DNA of 64,000 bases from Acidimicrobiales bacterium (GCA_036378675.1 DASUWA010000023.1:85817-149816); one strand, 5' to 3'. Positions 37,527 to 46,775 are shown, counted from the first letter of the stretch. Notes: generated by a model from the sequence alone, not told the origin. Program-made: numbers and translations.

Positions 37527-38339
37527 TCAGGTCGGCTTGCGGGCCAGATAGCCGACGACCTTGATCTCCGCGCGCAAAGGCAGTCCGTCGGACAGGCGCG
37601 ACCGGGCTTCTTCGACAGCGGCCTGGTAGAACGCTTCCTCGCCGACGTTCTGGATCGCCTCGTACGCCGGTCCGGTGGACGCGAGAGCGCGAGCAAACAG
37701 GTCGGGGTCAGGAAACTCCCACGCGAAGGGAACGTCCGCCCGCCGGACGTCGACGAACCCGCACGACTCGAGGAGTTGCTCGCCCAAACCGGGACGGCCG
37801 AGCGACACCATGGCCGCCTGATTGTCGACCTTCTCCTCGGTGGCGAGGCGGAACGGTGCCAGCGCCCACGCGCCCGGCGACACCTTCAGATGTCCCCAGA
37901 CCGTCAGTCCGAACCGTCCGCCCGGCTTGAGGACGCGGTAAATCTCGGTGACCGCGTCAGGCGTCGTGCCCCAGATACCGCGGAAGCTGGTGGCGACGTC
38001 GAAGGATTCGGCTTCCCACGGGAGGTGGTTCATGTCCCCGACCCGGATATCCGAGCCCGGGCTGCGAAAGCGGGCGACCGACACCAATCTCGGCGAGGCG
38101 TCGATGCCGGCGCATTGCGCGCCGCGCAGGTGCGCCAGCTCGAGAGACAGCCCGGCACCACAAGCGACGTCGAGAAGCCGGTCGCCGGCTCCTACCTCGA
38201 GTTGATGGTGGACGTAGATGTACTCGCGGCAGTTCTGCGGCTCGTGCAGGGTCGCACAGTCGACCGCTTTGCGGCCCCATCCTTCGTCGACCAACTTCCA
38301 TTGCGGAGTGGACGAATCCGATGGGGTCATCGCCGTCAT
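37527..38339 (-). CDS. Class I SAM-dependent methyltransferase
   Basis: 270-residue Methyltransf_11/25-type enzyme. The SAM-binding motif I is DRLLDVACGAGLSLELA (about 53-69), motif II IDASPRLVSVAR, and motif IV GDMNHLPWEAESFDVATSF. Further segments are EIYRVLKPGGRFGLTVWG and a C-terminal hydrophobic domain, as in UbiE-like enzymes. ATG 38339 overlaps the CoA-binding protein stop (ATGA); ATG 38330 is a second choice. The longer frame reads back through that gene. Substrate unknown. Confidence 0.87.
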   Translation of the reverse strand: MTAMTPSDSSTPQWKLVDEGWGRKAVDCATLHEPQNCREYIYVHHQLEVGAGDRLLDVACGAGLSLELAHLRGAQCAGIDASPRLVSVARFRSPGSDIRVGDMNHLPWEAESFDVATSFRGIWGTTPDAVTEIYRVLKPGGRFGLTVWGHLKVSPGAWALAPFRLATEEKVDNQAAMVSLGRPGLGEQLLESCGFVDVRRADVPFAWEFPDPDLFARALASTGPAYEAIQNVGEEAFYQAAVEEARSRLSDGLPLRAEIKVVGYLARKPT

Positions 38340-38875
38340 TTCCCGGACGATCCCAGGCGGGTGGGGCGCTTGGCGCTGATCACTCCGGTGTCGAAACCGG
38401 CGAGGTGCAGGCCACCCGCAAAGCGGGCGTGCTCGATCTTCACGCAGCGGTTCATCACCACCGAGAGTCCCGCGGCGTGAGCCAGCTCGGCGGCGTCGTC
38501 GCTCCACAGCCCGAGCTGGGCCCAGAACGTGCGGGCCCCTGCCTCGACCGCGTCCGCCGCGACGGCCGGGAGCTCCGCCTCCCGGCGGAACACATCCACG
38601 AGATCCGGGGACTCCGGTAGATCGCCCAACGTCGCGTACACAGGGTGGCCGAGGATCGACTTCTCCCTCGGGTTGACGAACCATACGGTGAAGTCGGTGC
38701 TCGAACTCAGCAGGTAGGTAGCAACGAAGTGGCTTGCCCGCGCAGGGTTGGACGACGCGCCCACGATCGCGACTGTCTTGGTTCGGTTGAGGATCTGCAG
38801 TCGCTCCGGCGCGGTCGGTGGCCGCCACGGCTCTAGTGCGGATTCGGATCGCTCGGCGCGGAGCGGTGCGGTCAT
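38336..38875 (-). CDS. CoA-binding domain protein (YccU family)
   Basis: 179-residue Rossmann-fold protein of the succinyl-CoA-synthetase-alpha CoA-binding type. KTVAIVGASSNPARASHFVATYLL binds the nucleotide, and segments VWFVNPREKSILGHPVYATLGDLP, FWAQLGLWSDDAAELA and VVMNRCVKIEHARF are typical of YccU. Its ATG overlaps the metY stop (ATGA) and its stop overlaps the methyltransferase start, giving a three-gene chain metY-yccU-methyltransferase. YccU genes often neighbour metY in bacteria; the biochemical role is not known. Confidence 0.88.
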   Translation of the reverse strand: MTAPLRAERSESALEPWRPPTAPERLQILNRTKTVAIVGASSNPARASHFVATYLLSSSTDFTVWFVNPREKSILGHPVYATLGDLPESPDLVDVFRREAELPAVAADAVEAGARTFWAQLGLWSDDAAELAHAAGLSVVMNRCVKIEHARFAGGLHLAGFDTGVISAKRPTRLGSSGK

Positions 38876-40167
38876 TTGTCCGCCTTCGAAGCGATCGTCA
38901 GCGCCCGGTCGAAGTCCCAGATGATGTCGTCGAGATCCTCGATCCCGACTGACACCCGCACCAGGTCCGCCGCCACACCCGCGGCGGCGATCGCCTCGTC
39001 GGAAAGCTGCCGATGAGTGGTCGATGCGGGGTGGATCACGAGCGTCTTGGTGTCGCCGATGTTGGCCAGGTGGCTGGCGAGCTCAGTAGCCTCCACGAAG
39101 GCCTCGCCCGCTTCCCTCCCGCCCTTGAGTCCGAACGAGAAAACCGCACCGGGCCCGCGCGGCATGTAGCGGCGGGCGAGGTCGTGATAAGGCGAGGCGG
39201 TGAGGCCGGCGAACGCCACCCAGGCAACGGCAGGATGGTCGGACAGGTACTCGGCGAGGCGCATTGCGTTTGACACGTGGGCATCCATACGGAGCGACAG
39301 CGTTTCGAGGCCCTGCAGCAGGAGGAACGCGTTCAGGGGCGCAAGGGCGGCTCCGAAATCGCGCAGCTGTTCGACGCGCAGCTGAGTGCAGAAGCCGTAC
39401 TCGGCGAAGTTGTCCCAGTAGCGCAGGCCGCCGTAACTGGGAACCGGCTCCGTCATTCGGGGAAAACGGCCGTTGGCCCAATCGAAGCGCCCGCTCTCCA
39501 CGACCACGCCACCCATCGACGTGCCGTGCCCTCCGATGAACTTGGTAGCCGAGTGCAGGACCACATCTGCGCCGTGCTCAAAGGGGCGGCAGAGGTAAGG
39601 AGTGGCCATGGTCGAGTCCACTACGAGCGGCACGCCCAAAGAGTGCGCGCCGTCGGCCAGAGCCTCGAGGTCGGCGACAACACCAGAGGGGTTGGCGATG
39701 ATCTCGGTGTAGAACGCCTTGGTTTCGGGACGTGCTGCAGCGACGAAAGCGGCGGGGTCGTCCGGAGCGACGAACGTGGTCTCGATACCCAATCGCCGAA
39801 GCGATACGTCGAGCAGGGTATGAGTGCCGCCGTAAAGGGCGGCGCTGCTCACGATGTGATCGCCAGCGCCGGCGACTCCGGTGAATAGAAGTGTCTCTGC
39901 GGCTTGGCCGCTCGACGTGGCGACAGCACCGATACCGCCCTCCAGGTTCGCCATTCGTTCTTCGAACGCGGCAACGGTCGGGTTCGCGATCCGCGTGTAG
40001 ATGTTTCCGTACTTCTGCAATGCGAACAGGTCGGCGGCGTCGGCGGCGTCCTCGAACACGAAGGCGGTGGTCTGGTAGATAGGAACGGCGCGCGCCCCGG
40101 TCGTGGCATCGGGCCGGTTACCGGCGTGGACGGCTCTTGTGCGGAAACCCCACTCGTGATCCTGCAC
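38872..40167 (-). CDS. metY: O-acetylhomoserine sulfhydrylase
   Basis: 431-residue PLP enzyme of the Cys/Met metabolism family. It makes homocysteine from O-acetylhomoserine and sulfide. The N-terminus GFRTRAVHAGNRPDATTGAR, the family segment YTRIANPTVAAFEERMANLEGG and the PLP-lysine motif HSATKFIGGHGTSMGG are clear. Its substrate producer metX lies at 42154. GTG 40167 (before QDHEWGF) is chosen; the longer frame adds 21 unrelated residues. Confidence 0.95.
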   Translation of the reverse strand: MQDHEWGFRTRAVHAGNRPDATTGARAVPIYQTTAFVFEDAADAADLFALQKYGNIYTRIANPTVAAFEERMANLEGGIGAVATSSGQAAETLLFTGVAGAGDHIVSSAALYGGTHTLLDVSLRRLGIETTFVAPDDPAAFVAAARPETKAFYTEIIANPSGVVADLEALADGAHSLGVPLVVDSTMATPYLCRPFEHGADVVLHSATKFIGGHGTSMGGVVVESGRFDWANGRFPRMTEPVPSYGGLRYWDNFAEYGFCTQLRVEQLRDFGAALAPLNAFLLLQGLETLSLRMDAHVSNAMRLAEYLSDHPAVAWVAFAGLTASPYHDLARRYMPRGPGAVFSFGLKGGREAGEAFVEATELASHLANIGDTKTLVIHPASTTHRQLSDEAIAAAGVAADLVRVSVGIEDLDDIIWDFDRALTIASKADK

Positions 40168-40195
40168 CGTTGCAATGTTATTGGGCACCGGCCGA

Positions 40196-41446
40196 TCAGG
40201 TGACCTTCGCCAGCTCATCCAAGTAGTCACAAAGGTGGGTGCTGAGGTCGTGTGCGTCGTCCCCGGCTCCGACGATGAGGGTCGATTTCCGCCGGCGCAG
40301 GAACGTGGTGCCCATCACGTACACGCCGGGCACGTTGGTGACACCGCCCTCGTGGCGAACGTTCCCCTTGGCGTCAAGGACCGGAACGTTCAGCCACGGG
40401 TACTCGGGGCGGTAGCCGGTCGCCCAGACGATCGTCTTGATGTCGCCTCTGCCAAGGGACAGCATGAGCGGCGGTTCGGGCGGCACGTCGGTTGCGGGGA
40501 ACCTTTCCGGTGGATCGGTTTCAGTGTCGACGCCGTGTTCGGTCGCCCATTCGTCGAGTGTGTCGAGCAGCCGACCCATTTTGAGGTCGGCGAGCGCGCA
40601 TTGGTTGGGCAGAGATCCGGAAAACTGCGCTGTCCCTTCGCTGGTCATTCCGGCGAGACGCCCGACCAGACGCACACCGATTTGCTGGAGAGAGTTGAGG
40701 TCGACTGTCAGCCTCGCCGGGGTGCCCACCAGCTGGAACGAGGACACGTGGCGGGCGCGGACGATGTCATCGACTTCGTCGTAACGCTCGTCGAGGACGC
40801 CGGCGGCGTCGAGCCACCACATGATGTCCATGCCTCGGTACAGCCTGGGCATCCGGACGTGCCCGCCGACGGCGAGGGTGACGGGGCGACCGGATCGGTG
40901 TATCTCGTCGGCCAGCTGCACACCTGTCGACGCGGCTCCGACGACCAGCACCCCACCTTCGTCGAGTTGGTCCGGGTTCCGGTAGTCGGACGCGGCCAAG
41001 CAGGTGACGGTCGGCGGGATCGCTTCTGCGAACCCCGGAACGTCGGCGCGGTGGTACGGGCCGCTCGCTATCACGACCGCTTTCGCCCTCCACTCTCCGT
41101 TGGTGGTGAGGACGCGGAAGCCGTCGTCGATCGCGTCGACGGAGGTGACCTCGGTGTTCGACTCGACCGGAGCTTCGATCGTTTCGGCGTAACACGCGAT
41201 GTAGCCGACGATCTCGGACATCGTCATGTAACCGTCCGGGTCGTCGCCCTGGTAGCGATAGCCGGGCAACCGGCTCAGCCAGTTGGGCGTGAGCAACCGC
41301 AAGGAGTCCCATCGTTCGGTTCGCCAGGAGTTGGCGACCTTTCCGCGTTCAAGCAGGACGTGCTCGATCGAGCGTTCGCTCAGGCACCGGCTCATGGCGA
41401 GACCGGTCTGCCCGGCCCCGATTATGACGGCCGAGACCCGCTGCAT
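40196..41446 (-). CDS. Flavin-dependent monooxygenase/NAD(P)-binding oxidoreductase (CzcO/YUC-like)
   Basis: 416-residue two-dinucleotide-binding flavoprotein. FAD motif AVIIGAGQTGLAMSRCLSE (about 6-24), the conserved WDSLRLLTPNW, NADPH motif VLVVGAASTGVQLADEI near 170 and the ATG-motif KTIVWATGYRPEY near 330. The Baeyer-Villiger fingerprint is absent, so N- or S-oxygenation or a reductase role is more likely. It is on the same strand as metY but 28 bases upstream, and may form one transcript with it. Confidence 0.87.
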   Translation of the reverse strand: MQRVSAVIIGAGQTGLAMSRCLSERSIEHVLLERGKVANSWRTERWDSLRLLTPNWLSRLPGYRYQGDDPDGYMTMSEIVGYIACYAETIEAPVESNTEVTSVDAIDDGFRVLTTNGEWRAKAVVIASGPYHRADVPGFAEAIPPTVTCLAASDYRNPDQLDEGGVLVVGAASTGVQLADEIHRSGRPVTLAVGGHVRMPRLYRGMDIMWWLDAAGVLDERYDEVDDIVRARHVSSFQLVGTPARLTVDLNSLQQIGVRLVGRLAGMTSEGTAQFSGSLPNQCALADLKMGRLLDTLDEWATEHGVDTETDPPERFPATDVPPEPPLMLSLGRGDIKTIVWATGYRPEYPWLNVPVLDAKGNVRHEGGVTNVPGVYVMGTTFLRRRKSTLIVGAGDDAHDLSTHLCDYLDELAKVT

Positions 41447-41478
41447 CCAGACCTTGGCGTGCCGTCAGAAGCTGACGG

Positions 41479-42039
41479 TCACTCGACCTCTACTGTCACG
41501 CGCGTCGGGTTGGTGACGATGTCGTACACCGCCGACCTCTTTTGCGACTGTGCCACCAAAGCCTTGATGTCGTCAGGCGAGGCGTCGGCGTCGATCTTGT
41601 AGCTCACCCGGATCTGGCTGAACCCGTTGCGGACTTCCGGATCGCAGCCGAGAATTCCACGGACGTCCATGTCGCCTTCGAGCGTGGCGGTAACCGACCG
41701 AAGCTGTATCTCCCGGTTCTGCGCGACCGCCGCAACACCGGCAGTGAGGCAACTCGCCAGGCTGACGAGAAGCAGCTCGACCGGCGTCGGCCCGTTGTCC
41801 TCGGATGAGAACAGCTCAGGGTGATCTCCGTCAAACGTGAACTCGGTGCGATGCTTCTGCTCCTCGCCAAGTCCGAAGAAACCCGAGACGCTGCTGCGGC
41901 TATGGGTCCCGTTGACCCATGTGTTGCTCGCCCTCCATTTGAAGTTGGCTCCTTCGGGCTGCTCGGTGAGCATGTTCCGCGCAGTCATTAGGAACGCGAC
42001 GTCGACTCCGTTGTCAACTGGAGTAGCGGTGCTGGTCAT
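41479..42039 (-). CDS. OsmC-family peroxiredoxin-like protein
   Basis: 186-residue Ohr/OsmC-fold thiol peroxidase candidate. The catalytic cysteines are in LASCLTAGVAAVAQ and, about 47 residues later, ILGCDPEVRNGF, as expected for OsmC (two buried Cys). GGAGGTGAGG precedes ATG 42039, which excludes the longer GTG-like frame. Organic hydroperoxide detoxification is the family role. Both Cys codons are ordinary, which contrasts with the UGA-containing genes. Confidence 0.9.
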   Translation of the reverse strand: MTSTATPVDNGVDVAFLMTARNMLTEQPEGANFKWRASNTWVNGTHSRSSVSGFFGLGEEQKHRTEFTFDGDHPELFSSEDNGPTPVELLLVSLASCLTAGVAAVAQNREIQLRSVTATLEGDMDVRGILGCDPEVRNGFSQIRVSYKIDADASPDDIKALVAQSQKRSAVYDIVTNPTRVTVEVE

Positions 42040-42153
42040 CCTCTCACCTCCGGGTTGGGTTGCCACCGGCAGTACGGGCTCTACTAGGCCCCGAAGGCGA
42101 AGCTACCATGGATTCCTGATCGCCCAGGTCGGCTATCGGATCGAATTAGTCGA

Positions 42154-43311
42154 ATGGTCAAAAGGTCTCCGAACTTTCGCCCAGCCGCGACCAGCGGCGT
42201 CTGGTGGCCAGGGGATGACCCCGGGCACCGCACGTTCGCGAGCTTGTTCTCCGAGGAATCTCTCAAGCTGGAGGGAGGCGGCTCGTTCGGTCCAATCACG
42301 GCTGCTTATGAGACGTGGGGCACCGCTTCCGCGGCCCGGGACAACGCGGTCCTGATCGAGCACGCTCTAACCGGGGACAGCCACGCCGCGGGACCGGCAG
42401 GTCCGGGCCACCGGACCCCGGGGTGGTGGGATCCGCTGATCGGTCCTGGAAGGGCGATCGACACGGATCGGTGGTGGGTGATCTGCCCCAACACGCTCGG
42501 CGGGTGCCAGGGGACGACGGGACCGGTCTCGCCCTCTCCGGACGGATCGCCGTGGGGATCGCGCTTCCCAGCGATCACCATCAGGGACCAAGTGTCGGTC
42601 GAGGCCGCCTTGGCGGACTCGATCGGCATCGAGCGTTGGGCAGCCGTGGTCGGGGGGTCGATGGGTGGCATGCGGGCCCTGGAGTGGGGGGTCACCTATC
42701 CCGAGCGGGTAGAAAGAATGATCGTCGTCGGTTGCGGCGCCGCAGCCACCGCTGAGCAAATCGGGCTGTGCGCGGTTCAAGCTCACGCAATCCGGCTCGA
42801 CCCCTTGTTCAACGGAGGCGACTACTACGACGGAAGACATGGCGACGGACCCCAGTTGGGACTGGGCCTGGCCCGGCGCATCGGTCACATCAGTTACCGG
42901 TCCGAGCTCGAGCTGGCTTCTCGCTTCGGGCGGGATGCCCAAGCTGCCGAGGATCCGCTGGCGGGTGGCCGGTACGCCGTCGAGAGCTACCTCGACCACC
43001 ACGGGGACAAACTTCGCCGGCGTTTCGACGCCAACAGCTATTTGGTGCTCAGCCGGGCGATGGATCACCACGACGTCGGACGTGGACGAGGAGGAGCCGA
43101 GAGAGCGCTGTCCTCAGTGCTTGCCAGGTCGACTGTCGCGGCGATCGACTCGGACCGGCTGTACCCGCCCCGGCTGCAACAGGAAATAGCGGAGTATCTG
43201 CCTGACCGCCCTCGCGTGTCGCTCATACATTCGCTTTACGGTCACGACGGCTTCCTCATCGAGTCGGAGCAAGTGGGCGACGTCATCGCGGCGGCTCTGC
43301 TAAGCAGCTGA
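42154..43311 (+). CDS. metX: Homoserine O-acetyltransferase
   Basis: 385-residue alpha/beta-hydrolase-fold enzyme acetylating homoserine with acetyl-CoA. HALTGDSHAAGP forms the oxyanion region, VVGGSMGGMRALEWGV contains the nucleophile Ser, and YGHDGFLIE gives the catalytic His with Asp nearby upstream. It supplies metY (38872-40167) for direct sulfhydrylation. I looked for an S-box upstream of both metX and metY and found none. Followed two bases later by an MDR gene. Confidence 0.95.
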   Translation: MVKRSPNFRPAATSGVWWPGDDPGHRTFASLFSEESLKLEGGGSFGPITAAYETWGTASAARDNAVLIEHALTGDSHAAGPAGPGHRTPGWWDPLIGPGRAIDTDRWWVICPNTLGGCQGTTGPVSPSPDGSPWGSRFPAITIRDQVSVEAALADSIGIERWAAVVGGSMGGMRALEWGVTYPERVERMIVVGCGAAATAEQIGLCAVQAHAIRLDPLFNGGDYYDGRHGDGPQLGLGLARRIGHISYRSELELASRFGRDAQAAEDPLAGGRYAVESYLDHHGDKLRRRFDANSYLVLSRAMDHHDVGRGRGGAERALSSVLARSTVAAIDSDRLYPPRLQQEIAEYLPDRPRVSLIHSLYGHDGFLIESEQVGDVIAAALLSS

Positions 43312-43312
43312 G

Positions 43313-44365
43313 ATGCGCGCTTGGCAGGTCACCAGGTTCGGGTCTCCTTCTCACGCGCTCGAAGTGCGCGAAGTTCCCGAGCCGGAGCCGGGGGCCGGGG
43401 AGATCCTGGTACGTGCGACCGCGAGCGTCCTCAATTACAACGAGGTTGATGCCTGCCACGGGCGGTATCTGACCATCAACCCCCCGTTGCCGTACACATT
43501 GGGCATGGAGTGTGTAGGCGAGGTGGTTGCGGTCGGGGTGGGCGCGGAGGAATGGATCGGGCGACGGGTAACTGCAAGTGGCCGGGCAGGGACTGGAGCT
43601 CACGCCGATCTGGTCGTCTGCTCCACCGCGATGGCCTTCGAGGCGCCGACGAAGTTGAGTGACATTGAGGCTGCGGCATTTTTCTATCCGTTCCATCTCG
43701 CTTACCTCGGCTTGCACGAGCGCGGGCGACTCGATGCTGGCGAAACGGTCCTCATCCACGCGGCTGCCGGCGGCGTCGGCTCGGCCGCGGTGCAGCTTGC
43801 GGTCGCAGCCGGGGCGCGGGTGCTCGCGACGGTGGGGAGCGACGACAAGGCGCCCCTGGTCAAGTCGCTGGGGGCGGACCTGGTGATCAACTACCGGACC
43901 GACGATTTCGTCAGGGCGGTTCTCGACGCCACTGGCGGTCGGGGTGTGAGCGTCTGCTTCGACGGGGTCGGAGGCTCGACGACGCTGCGCTCGCTCGAGT
44001 GCCTCTCCCATGGAGGTCGTCATCTGTGCGTCGGATTCGCGGAAGGAATCGAAGCGGAGGAACAGCCGATGGTCTCGGGGCGTGCCCTTTGCTTCGGGAA
44101 CTTTGATTTGGTGGGGGTGATTCTCGCTTATACCGATCCCGCGCTCGTTCCCTATCTCAAGGACTTCCTTCCTGTGCCCGTTCCGAAGTTCAACCCTCCC
44201 ACCACAGACGTGGGTCGGCGGGTACACGAACATCTGCTGGGCTTGCTGGCCGCAGGAAGCATCCGCCCCGTTGTCGGGGAGACGGTCCCCTTCGAGGGTC
44301 TGCCCGGAGCTCTGGAGGACATGGAAGCCCGACGGACCGTCGGTCGGACAGTCGTGACGAGATGA
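43313..44365 (+). CDS. Zinc-independent quinone oxidoreductase-like MDR protein
   Basis: 350-residue MDR enzyme with an N-terminal GroES fold (MRAWQVTRFGSPSHALEVRE) and the nucleotide-binding HAAAGGVGSAAVQLAVAAGA. QOR signature GGRGVSVCFDGVGG. No zinc-ligand cysteine set. It is similar in kind to the gene at 7687-8661 but not a close duplicate. It begins one base after the metX stop and overlaps the next gene by four bases (ATGA), so it probably belongs to a metX-MDR-NMO-redoxin transcript. Role in that chain unknown. Confidence 0.87.
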   Translation: MRAWQVTRFGSPSHALEVREVPEPEPGAGEILVRATASVLNYNEVDACHGRYLTINPPLPYTLGMECVGEVVAVGVGAEEWIGRRVTASGRAGTGAHADLVVCSTAMAFEAPTKLSDIEAAAFFYPFHLAYLGLHERGRLDAGETVLIHAAAGGVGSAAVQLAVAAGARVLATVGSDDKAPLVKSLGADLVINYRTDDFVRAVLDATGGRGVSVCFDGVGGSTTLRSLECLSHGGRHLCVGFAEGIEAEEQPMVSGRALCFGNFDLVGVILAYTDPALVPYLKDFLPVPVPKFNPPTTDVGRRVHEHLLGLLAAGSIRPVVGETVPFEGLPGALEDMEARRTVGRTVVTR

Positions 44366-45312
44366 CGCCGACAAGCCGGCCGTCGGGTTCCGCGCGTATG
44401 AGGGTCGCAGAGATGCTCGGTGTCGAGATTCCGATCATTCAGGCGCCGATGACCTATATCGCGGGCGCGCAGCTCGCCGCCGCGGTGTCGAACGCGGGCG
44501 CACTGGGCATCATCGAAACGGCGTCCCCGCAGGGCCGGGAAGACCTCAAGCGGGTGCGAGATCTGACTGACCGGCCGGTCGGGGCGAACGTTGCTCTGGC
44601 TGTCCGTAAGGACCCGAGCGTGGTCGAAGTTCTCGCCGACGCGGGCATACGAGTGGTGACGACATCCTCAGGCGACCCGGGCCTTCTCACCGACCGGCTC
44701 CACGACGCGGGTACCACCGTGTTCCACGTAGTGGGCACGCTCCGCAACGCCCTCAAGGCGGTCGACGCGGGGGTCGACGGCTTGGTCGTCGAGGGCGTCG
44801 AGGGAGGCGGGTTCAAGAACCGTCACGGTGCGTCGACCCTCGTGGTCCTCCCGCTGGTTGCATCGCGCGTGACCCTGCCGATCGTTGCCGCGGGCGGCAT
44901 CTGCGACGGTCGTTCGATGGCCGCGGCCATCGCGCTGGGAGCGGAGGGGGTCCAGATGGGAACCCGGATGCTCGCGTCCAGAGAGTCGCCGGTCCACCAC
45001 AACTTCAAGGATGCGGTCGTCGCGTCTGAGGAGACGGGCACCGTTCTCTTGTCGTTGCCCGGGATGCCAACCATGCGCGTCATTCGGACAGCGACGGCGG
45101 ATCAGGCGGCCACGACAGGACGGTCCGAAACCCGCCTCGACGGTGCCCAGACGCTGTATTTCACCGGTGACATGGAAGCCAGCCTCGCCAACACCGGTCA
45201 GGTCGCTGGGCGGATCGACCGAGTGGAATCGGTCGCCGACATCGTGCGAGAGACGTGGGAGGGCTGCCGCCGCGCGCTCAGAGAGGCCTGCGACAGGCTG
45301 GGCAACGTATAG
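44362..45312 (+). CDS. Nitronate monooxygenase-family FMN protein
   Basis: 316-residue TIM-barrel flavoprotein. Family segments: IPIIQAPMTYIAGAQLAAAV, GVDGLVVEGVEGGGFKNRHG (flavin phosphate binding and His), PIVAAGGICDGRSMAAAIALGA and GVQMGTRMLASRES. It resembles 2-nitropropane dioxygenase and enoyl-reductase-like proteins, so it may oxidise nitronates or reduce an enone. ATG overlaps the MDR stop. The redoxin-like gene starts seven bases after it. Confidence 0.9.
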   Translation: MTPTSRPSGSARMRVAEMLGVEIPIIQAPMTYIAGAQLAAAVSNAGALGIIETASPQGREDLKRVRDLTDRPVGANVALAVRKDPSVVEVLADAGIRVVTTSSGDPGLLTDRLHDAGTTVFHVVGTLRNALKAVDAGVDGLVVEGVEGGGFKNRHGASTLVVLPLVASRVTLPIVAAGGICDGRSMAAAIALGAEGVQMGTRMLASRESPVHHNFKDAVVASEETGTVLLSLPGMPTMRVIRTATADQAATTGRSETRLDGAQTLYFTGDMEASLANTGQVAGRIDRVESVADIVRETWEGCRRALREACDRLGNV

Positions 45313-45319
45313 TTCCTCG

Positions 45320-46354
45320 ATGCTACTCACCGAGTTCTCGACCGACGCCGAGCAATTCGAGGCGGCTACCGGCTGGTCCATCAAGCCCCAAGGAGCGTGC
45401 AAGGGGGAAGTGTGCGTCCCGTTGGGGGCCGGGGCGTTCGATCTCGCCGACACCTGCCGGAAGCTCGGGATGGCTGTCGTCAACGACCCGGAGCTCGGCG
45501 TATGGGCGATCGGACCGGAGACGACCGGGGGTCGGGCGCTCATGTCCGCTGAGGCACCGGATCTCGTCCTGCCCGACCTCGAAGGTCGGGAGTTCTCTCT
45601 CCGCTCCCTGCGAGGCCAGAAGGTGGCGCTCGTGGCGTGGGCCCCCTATTGAGGCTGCCGTTGGGACCTGCCCGGGTGGCAGGTGCTGTGGGAGGAGCTA
45701 AACCCTCTCGGACTCGAGATCGTCGACGTCTGCCTGGAGATGGCGGGTCCTGAAGTCGCCCGACCGTTCGTCGAAGCGGCCGGGTCGACCCATCCGTCGC
45801 TGATCGACGAGACCCACCGGATGGACTCGTTGTTCGGGATCACCAACGTTCCGATGGTCGTCTGGATCGACGAAACCGGTACCCTCGTTCGCCCTCCGGA
45901 GCGAGCCATGCCGATGCCTGTCGGCAAGAGGGCGTTGCAGATAGCGGAAATGATCGGCGGCCTGGACGAGCGCGAGGCCTACGTCGCCAAGCTCCGGGAC
46001 TGGGTCAGCAACGGTGCCGACAGCCGTTACGCCCTCAGCCCTCAGCAGGTCGTGGACAGGTCTCGCCCCCAGCCCATGACCGCCTCGGAGGCCGCCGCAC
46101 ATTTCGAGATCGCTCAGCACTTCTGGCGTTCCGAAGGGCTTACCGACCGGGTGATCCGGCATTTCAACGCGGCCCACGAGCTTCAGCCTGACAACGTCAC
46201 TTTCAAACGTCAGGCCTGGTCCGCCCTCGCGGTGGAGCGAAACGGCGACAGCCATGAGTGGGTCCGTTTCCGCCAGGCTCCGGTCGAAGGTGAGGACTGG
46301 CCGTTCGTGACCGACTTCAACCAGGATGCCGACCTCATCATGGGGACCAACTAG
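45320..46354 (+). CDS. Redoxin/TlpA-like protein with in-frame UGA at the catalytic Cys (candidate selenoprotein)
   Basis: Read through one UGA at 45650-45652, the frame gives 344 residues. An N-terminal Cys-rich part (GACKGEVCVPLG, about 25-36) precedes a thioredoxin-fold domain (about 78-215) and a helical C-terminus. The redox loop reads VALVAWAPY-UGA-GCRWDLPGWQ; relatives have Cys-Gly-Cys here, so residue 111 would be selenocysteine paired with Cys113. The domain continues with its PMVVWIDETGTLV strand, so no remnant-like decay is seen. A perfect stem-loop follows the UGA. ATG 45320 follows the NMO gene. Thiol oxidoreductase or peroxidase function is inferred. The alternative is a nonsense mutation. 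Confidence 0.72.
45666..45684 (+). promoter_or_regulatory. SECIS-like stem-loop after the redoxin UGA
   Basis: ACCTGCC pairs perfectly with GGCAGGT around the loop CGGGU. Counting the U of UGA as 1, the stem starts at 17 and the loop at 24, the same loop position as in the rhodanese gene. The loop contains G and U as SelB-binding loops do. The stem can be extended below a G-G mismatch by two more pairs. Confidence 0.55.
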
Positions 46355-46364
46355 TGTCGCCCGG

Positions 46365-46775
46365 ATGGGTCGAAGACCGGCTGCGGCCCGCGTCATTTTC
46401 ATAGCTGCGGCCCTCGTGCTTGCAGCGGGAATAGTCAGCGTGTCCATCCCTGGGATGATCACCGGGACAGAGCGCGCCGGGCCCCGAGTTGCGGCTCCGG
46501 CGTCACCGACGACGACCGCTGTGACCGCGACCACGACCACGACGGTCGCGGCACCCCCCAGCACTCTTGCAACGGTTCACCCGTCGCCGAGCGCGGCTCC
46601 TGCCCTCGTGCCGATCTCGCGATCGACCGCGTTGGCGAGAACCGGGACCCACACGGGCAACCTTCTCGCCGGCGGCGTCGCGCTGGTCATGCTAGGCGGC
46701 GTGCTTGTACTCGCGCAACGGCCCGAACCGTACGCTCCGCGACACTTGCGGCGTCGAAGGGCTCGGTCGCGCTAG
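46365..46775 (+). CDS. Thr-rich surface protein with LAxTG-type sortase signal
   Basis: 136-residue secreted protein. A hydrophobic signal segment (about 8-26) is followed by a Thr/Pro/Ala-rich, low-complexity extracellular stretch (repeated TTT, about 45-65). The C-terminus LARTG, a hydrophobic segment NLLAGGVALVMLGGVLVLA and a basic tail RHLRRRRARSR together form a cell-wall sorting signal. LAxTG is the motif of class E sortases found in Actinobacteria. ATG 46365 is the first start giving a signal peptide. The ligand or structural role is unknown, and no sortase lies in the window. Confidence 0.62.
   Translation: MGRRPAAARVIFIAAALVLAAGIVSVSIPGMITGTERAGPRVAAPASPTTTAVTATTTTTVAAPPSTLATVHPSPSAAPALVPISRSTALARTGTHTGNLLAGGVALVMLGGVLVLAQRPEPYAPRHLRRRRARSR

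Noticed and set aside
42040..42153. SAM riboswitch controlling metX or metY
   Set aside because: No S-box or SAM-II-like core was found upstream of metX (42040-42153) or metY (40168-40195 and beyond).
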